Below the pieces are notes generated by a model. It saw only the letters and a program-made list of their open reading frames with translations. It did no database searches and had not been told where the DNA came from. A stretch of 40,919 nucleotides of DNA from a virus. Below, in pieces: positions 37,400 through 40,919 of the stretch. Numbering within the stretch: position 1 is the stretch's first letter; each line of letters starts with the position of its first letter. Where the stretch lies: positions 1-40,919 of IMG/VR virus record IMGVR_UViG_3300047171_000143, one strand, 5' to 3'. Position numbers and translations under genes: made by a program.

Positions 37400-38286
37400 A
37401 AGTAAACGTCCCGCCGATCAAGTCCCAGGGTATCAAAACAAAACTCGTGCCGTGGGTAAAGCACATAGTCCCCGGAGATTTTGATGGCGTGTGGATCGAA
37501 CCATTTATGGGCACCGGCGCTGTTGCTTTCAATATCGCCCCGATGAATGCGCTGCTTTGTGATACGAATCCCCATCTTGTCAATTTCTATTCTTCGCTTG
37601 CACGAGGAGAAGTAACATCTGTTGTGGTCCGAGACTATCTCACCGAGGAAGGCAGGCTCCTCTTAAGCAAGGGCGAAGATCATTACTACGAGATACGTGA
37701 TCGATTTAACCGTCACCACAGCCCATTGGATTTTCTTTTCCTGAATCGAGCTGGATTCAACGGTATGATTCGCTTCAACCGGAAAGGGCACTTCAACATA
37801 CCTTTTTGCAGAAAACCTCAACGCTTTGCGATCGCCTATGTAACAAAAATTGTCAATCAGGTCTCCTGCCTAGAGAAGCTATTACGCACGAAAAACTTTG
37901 TCTTCAAATGCCAGGATTTTTCCGAGACGATCAAGGAAGCCGCTCCGTCGGACATTGTGTACTGCGACCCGCCGTACATCGATCGTCATGTTGACTATTA
38001 CAGTGGTTGGGATGAATCCAACGAAAACAATCTACATAGTGCACTTGCAAAGTTTGAAGGCCGGTTCATTCTTTCTACCTGGCATCACAACGACTTCAGA
38101 GAAAATGAGTACATCAAGACCCTGTGGAGTGAATTTCATGTCCTCACCAAAAACCACTTTTATCATGTCGGTGGCAAAGAAGCGAACCGTAATCCCATGG
38201 TTGAAGCGTTAATCGCGAACTTTCAATCTAACAACATTATGGATAATCAACCAAAATCCGAACAATTGCAGTTGATCGAGTGCTGA
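37396..38286 (+). CDS. EcoRV-type N6-adenine DNA methyltransferase
   Basis: 296 residues, ATG 37396 in an ATGA overlap with the endonuclease stop. It resembles M.EcoRV closely: [15 protein letters not shown] at the start, then [12 protein letters not shown] (35-46, the AdoMet site), FLFLNR and FNGMIRFN, and the catalytic [13 protein letters not shown] (DPPY at 191-194). It is a Dam-like adenine methylase that would protect GATATC sites. R and M lie in tandem, so methylase expression depends on endonuclease translation unless it has its own promoter. A terminator follows directly. No separate control gene is seen. Confidence 0.92.
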   Translation: MKVNVPPIKSQGIKTKLVPWVKHIVPGDFDGVWIEPFMGTGAVAFNIAPMNALLCDTNPHLVNFYSSLARGEVTSVVVRDYLTEEGRLLLSKGEDHYYEIRDRFNRHHSPLDFLFLNRAGFNGMIRFNRKGHFNIPFCRKPQRFAIAYVTKIVNQVSCLEKLLRTKNFVFKCQDFSETIKEAAPSDIVYCDPPYIDRHVDYYSGWDESNENNLHSALAKFEGRFILSTWHHNDFRENEYIKTLWSEFHVLTKNHFYHVGGKEANRNPMVEALIANFQSNNIMDNQPKSEQLQLIEC

Positions 38287-38309
38287 CAGATTTTGTCAGC
38301 CGGATTTTT
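38282..38309 (+). terminator. Factor-independent terminator after the methylase
   Basis: GCTGACA pairs with TGTCAGC (7 bp) around GATTT, followed by CGGATTTTT. The hairpin begins inside the methylase stop codon region, so it is well placed to end the S41/R/M transcript. Confidence 0.75.
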
Positions 38310-38402
38310 GATTTATATCTTGTTCGCACTGATTCCGTCAGGCATTTAGTAAGCTGGTGGAAGCTCAAACCCGTGATACGCTCGGGCTGAGGCTCATAGA
38401 TT

Positions 38403-40919
38403 TTGGCGTCCACCTCCCCACCCCAGACCCCGGCTGAACTACCCACCCAGCCGCCTGCCCGTCGCGGCTTCCAGCCCCCGCGCCTCCGCCAGCCCAACGC
38501 ACCCGAACGCCGCCGCCGCAAGCTCGCCGGACGCTTCACCTTCGCCGTCCTCTTCGCGCTCGCCGCCATCACCGGTTCTCTCGCCGGACTCACCCTCGTC
38601 TACTCCGTCGATCTCCCGCAGATCAACGACCTCGAACGCTACCGCCCCTCCACCACCACCGAACTCCTCGACGTAAAAGGCCGTCCCTTCGGCTCCTTCG
38701 CCCTCGAGCGCCGCATCATCGTCAACTACGACGACTTTTCTCCCATCCTCCGCCAGGCCGTCATCTCCATTGAAGACAAGAACTTCGAGTCCCACTGGGG
38801 CATCAACGTCTTCCGCGTTGCCGGAGCACTCTGGCACGATGTCGCCTCCCACGGCCGCGCTCAGGGAGCTTCCACCCTGACCATGCAGCTGGCTCGCAAC
38901 CTCTTCCTCAGCAGCGAACGCACCACCGCCCGCAAGGTTCAGGAAGCCTACCTGTCGATCCAAATTGAGCGTTCCTTCACCAAGGAGCAGATTTTTACCC
39001 TCTACGGCAACCAGATCTACCTCGGCCACGGCATGTACGGCTTCGAAGCCGCCTCCGAGTTCTACTTCTCCAAGCACGCTACCGAACTGAACCTCACCGA
39101 AGCCGCCCTCCTCGCTGGACTCCCCAAAGGCCCCGTAGCCTACTCGCCGCTGCTCTACCCCGAAAAAGCCCTCAAGCGCCGCAACCTCGTCCTCAGCGAA
39201 ATGGAAGCCGACAAGGCCATTACCAAACAGCAGGCAGACGCCGCCCGCGCCCTGCCCCTCGGCCTCCACATCGCTCAGCCTGAAATGTCCGTCGCCCCCT
39301 GGTTCGTCGAAGAAGTCCGCCGCGAACTCGAAAAACAGTTCGGCACCGAAGAAGTCCACGAAGCCGGCCTTCGCGTCGAAACCACCCTTGACCTCGACCT
39401 CCAGCAGGTCGCCAACCGCGCCGTCCTCGACGGCATAGCCACCTACGAACATCGCCGCGGCTGGCAAGGGGCGTCGCAAAACGTCCTCACCCAAGGTGTC
39501 GCCATCGAAGATTACCGCCATCCCGACTGGGCCATGCGCATCAAGCCCGGCGACTACACCCACGCCGTCGTTACCTCCGTTCTCCCGCTCCAGATTCGCG
39601 GCCGCGTCGGCAATCAGTCGATCGTCATGACCCCCGAAGACTGGAAATGGACCGGCCAGGCGCACGGCGACGCCCTCGTCAAACCCGGCGACATCATCTA
39701 CATCCAACTCGGCCAAGCCATGGAAGGCACCGCCCGCAAAGCCACGCTCGAACAGGACTCCGGCGCGCAAGGCTCGCTGATGGCCATGGACAACACCTCC
39801 GGCGACGTGCTCGCCATGGTCGGCGGCCGCGACTACGCGCTCTCCCAGTTCAACCGCGCCACCCAGTCCCAGCGCCAGACCGGCTCCAGCTTCAAGCCCT
39901 ACGTCTACACCGCCGCCATTGAAGACGGAGTCAAGCCAGAAGACATCATCGTCGACGGCCCGGTCAGCTTCGGCAGCTACACCCCGCACAACTACGAGGG
40001 CGACTACAAAGGCGCAATGACCGTCCTCAACGCCTTCGCCGAGTCGCGCAACATCCCCGCCCTCAAGCTCGCCGCCCGCGTCGGCATCCACAAGGTCATC
40101 GACACCGCCCACCGCTTCGGCGTTACCAGCAACATCCCCGCCTTCCTGCCCGTAGCCCTCGGCGCAGTCGAAATCACCCTCGAAGAGCAGGTCGCCTCCT
40201 ACTCAGTCTTCCCCAACGACGGCGTCCGCGTCACCCCGCGCCTGCTGCGCAAAGTCTCCAACGCCGACGGCATCACCCTCTGGGAGCAGCCCCCAGCTGT
40301 CAAGGAAGTCACCAGCCAGGACACCGCCCGAACCATGATGCGCCTCCTCAAACAGGTCATCTGCTGCGGCACCGGCGGCGCAGCCAGCCAGCTCAAACAC
40401 CCCCTAGGCGGCAAAACCGGCACTACCTCGGACTACACCGACGCCTGGTTCATGGGCTTCTCGCCGTCGGTCACCTGCGGCGTCTGGGTAGGCTTCGACA
40501 GCCGTCAGTCGCTGGGCGAAAAAGAAACCGGAGCCAAAGCCGCGCTCCCCATCTGGATGACCTTCATGAAAGCCGCCATCCAGGGCAAAGACGAAGAACG
40601 CTTCACCGGCGACCCCACCCCCAACACCACCCTGCAAGCCAAAGCCGAACCCAAACCCACCCCAGCTACTGCCAAGCCGCCAGTCCTCGCACCAGTTAAA
40701 CCACCAGTAGCCAGCGCGCCCAAGTCAGCGTCTCCACCAACCGCACGACCCATACCAACTCCTGTCGCGGTGAAACCTGTGCCCACTCCAGCCCCAAAAC
40801 CAGTCATCAAACCCATAACACCACCTCAGCCACCCGCCGTAACAAGACCCGCATTCCCAACAAAATCAGACCCAAGCAAACCCACCAAACCTCAACCCAG
40901 ACCGGCCCTACCGCAATAG
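38403..40919 (+). CDS. Class A penicillin-binding protein 1A (bifunctional)
   Basis: 838 residues with a TTG start at 38403 and no in-frame ATG nearby. After a basic Pro-rich tail (1-40) comes one membrane anchor (about 45-67). The GT51 glycosyltransferase domain has SIEDKNFESHWG with Glu124 and GASTLTMQLARNLF; KVQEAYLSIQIER follows. The transpeptidase domain has SSFK (Ser495, Lys498), SRN (548-550) and KTGT (671-674). A long Pro/Ala/Lys-rich tail from about 750 ends at the last base of the window. It polymerises and crosslinks peptidoglycan in the periplasm. It is a host gene with C-ending codon preference. Confidence 0.93.
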   Translation: MASTSPPQTPAELPTQPPARRGFQPPRLRQPNAPERRRRKLAGRFTFAVLFALAAITGSLAGLTLVYSVDLPQINDLERYRPSTTTELLDVKGRPFGSFALERRIIVNYDDFSPILRQAVISIEDKNFESHWGINVFRVAGALWHDVASHGRAQGASTLTMQLARNLFLSSERTTARKVQEAYLSIQIERSFTKEQIFTLYGNQIYLGHGMYGFEAASEFYFSKHATELNLTEAALLAGLPKGPVAYSPLLYPEKALKRRNLVLSEMEADKAITKQQADAARALPLGLHIAQPEMSVAPWFVEEVRRELEKQFGTEEVHEAGLRVETTLDLDLQQVANRAVLDGIATYEHRRGWQGASQNVLTQGVAIEDYRHPDWAMRIKPGDYTHAVVTSVLPLQIRGRVGNQSIVMTPEDWKWTGQAHGDALVKPGDIIYIQLGQAMEGTARKATLEQDSGAQGSLMAMDNTSGDVLAMVGGRDYALSQFNRATQSQRQTGSSFKPYVYTAAIEDGVKPEDIIVDGPVSFGSYTPHNYEGDYKGAMTVLNAFAESRNIPALKLAARVGIHKVIDTAHRFGVTSNIPAFLPVALGAVEITLEEQVASYSVFPNDGVRVTPRLLRKVSNADGITLWEQPPAVKEVTSQDTARTMMRLLKQVICCGTGGAASQLKHPLGGKTGTTSDYTDAWFMGFSPSVTCGVWVGFDSRQSLGEKETGAKAALPIWMTFMKAAIQGKDEERFTGDPTPNTTLQAKAEPKPTPATAKPPVLAPVKPPVASAPKSASPPTARPIPTPVAVKPVPTPAPKPVIKPITPPQPPAVTRPAFPTKSDPSKPTKPQPRPALPQ

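Noticed and set aside
36551-38402. Control (C) protein gene for the restriction pair
   Set aside because: No small helix-turn-helix gene lies between or beside the two genes in the window.
38439-40112. Reverse-strand open frame of 557 codons opposite PBP1A
   Set aside because: Gly/Val/Asp-rich antisense shadow; PBP motifs are on the forward strand.

Overview
The window is about 35.2 kb of the right-hand part of an integrated P22-like (podovirus-type) prophage, followed by about 5.7 kb of host chromosome. The host genes (a high-GC S41/CtpA-family protein and a class A penicillin-binding protein, both rich in C-ending codons) and the AGTGGTT-type intergenic heptad repeats suggest an Acidobacteriota/Terriglobia bacterium. 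That assignment is an inference from gene style, not a database result. The prophage left end lies outside the window. Its right end is a 3' fragment of a tRNA-Met(CAT) gene at 35183-35231, next to a tyrosine integrase, which reads as attR.

Layout. 1-3093: accessory and early genes (Gp37/Gp68-DUF5131 protein, a DUF2778/Tlde1-like peptidoglycan enzyme that could be the endolysin, a lambda-O-like winged-helix replication protein carrying an iteron array inside its own reading frame, and an XRE regulator). 3181-4898: a likely lysis region (XhlA-like coiled-coil membrane protein; holin-like protein joined to a lipoprotein signal). 4903-10553: terminase small and large subunits, a run of tightly packed small genes, and a P22-type portal. 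10554-13132: structured leader, scaffold and P22-type coat protein. 13200-18021: an exported structural protein, an Acb2-like anti-CBASS sponge, small genes, and gp4- and gp10-like head-closure factors. 18057-26207: tail fibre, GNAT acetyltransferase, cupin-like protein and three ejection proteins. 26261-27401: a reverse-strand cassette of five small genes. 27467-33229: a giant 1,920-residue tail protein with a split SGNH hydrolase. 33237-35058: two ribbon-helix-helix regulators and the integrase.

The virion genes form one rightward block with many ATGA or TGATG overlaps, as expected for translationally coupled late genes. Three predicted virion or tail proteins start with Sec-type signal peptides, which is unusual for proteins that should assemble in the cytoplasm.

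Beyond attR are an S41-family protein that has lost both catalytic residues, an EcoRV-type restriction-modification pair (R then M, overlapping by 4 bp) that is visibly more AT-rich than its neighbours, a terminator, and a penicillin-binding protein 1A gene ending at the window edge. The restriction pair looks like a defence insertion between two cell-envelope genes, placed within 1.5 kb of the prophage attachment site.
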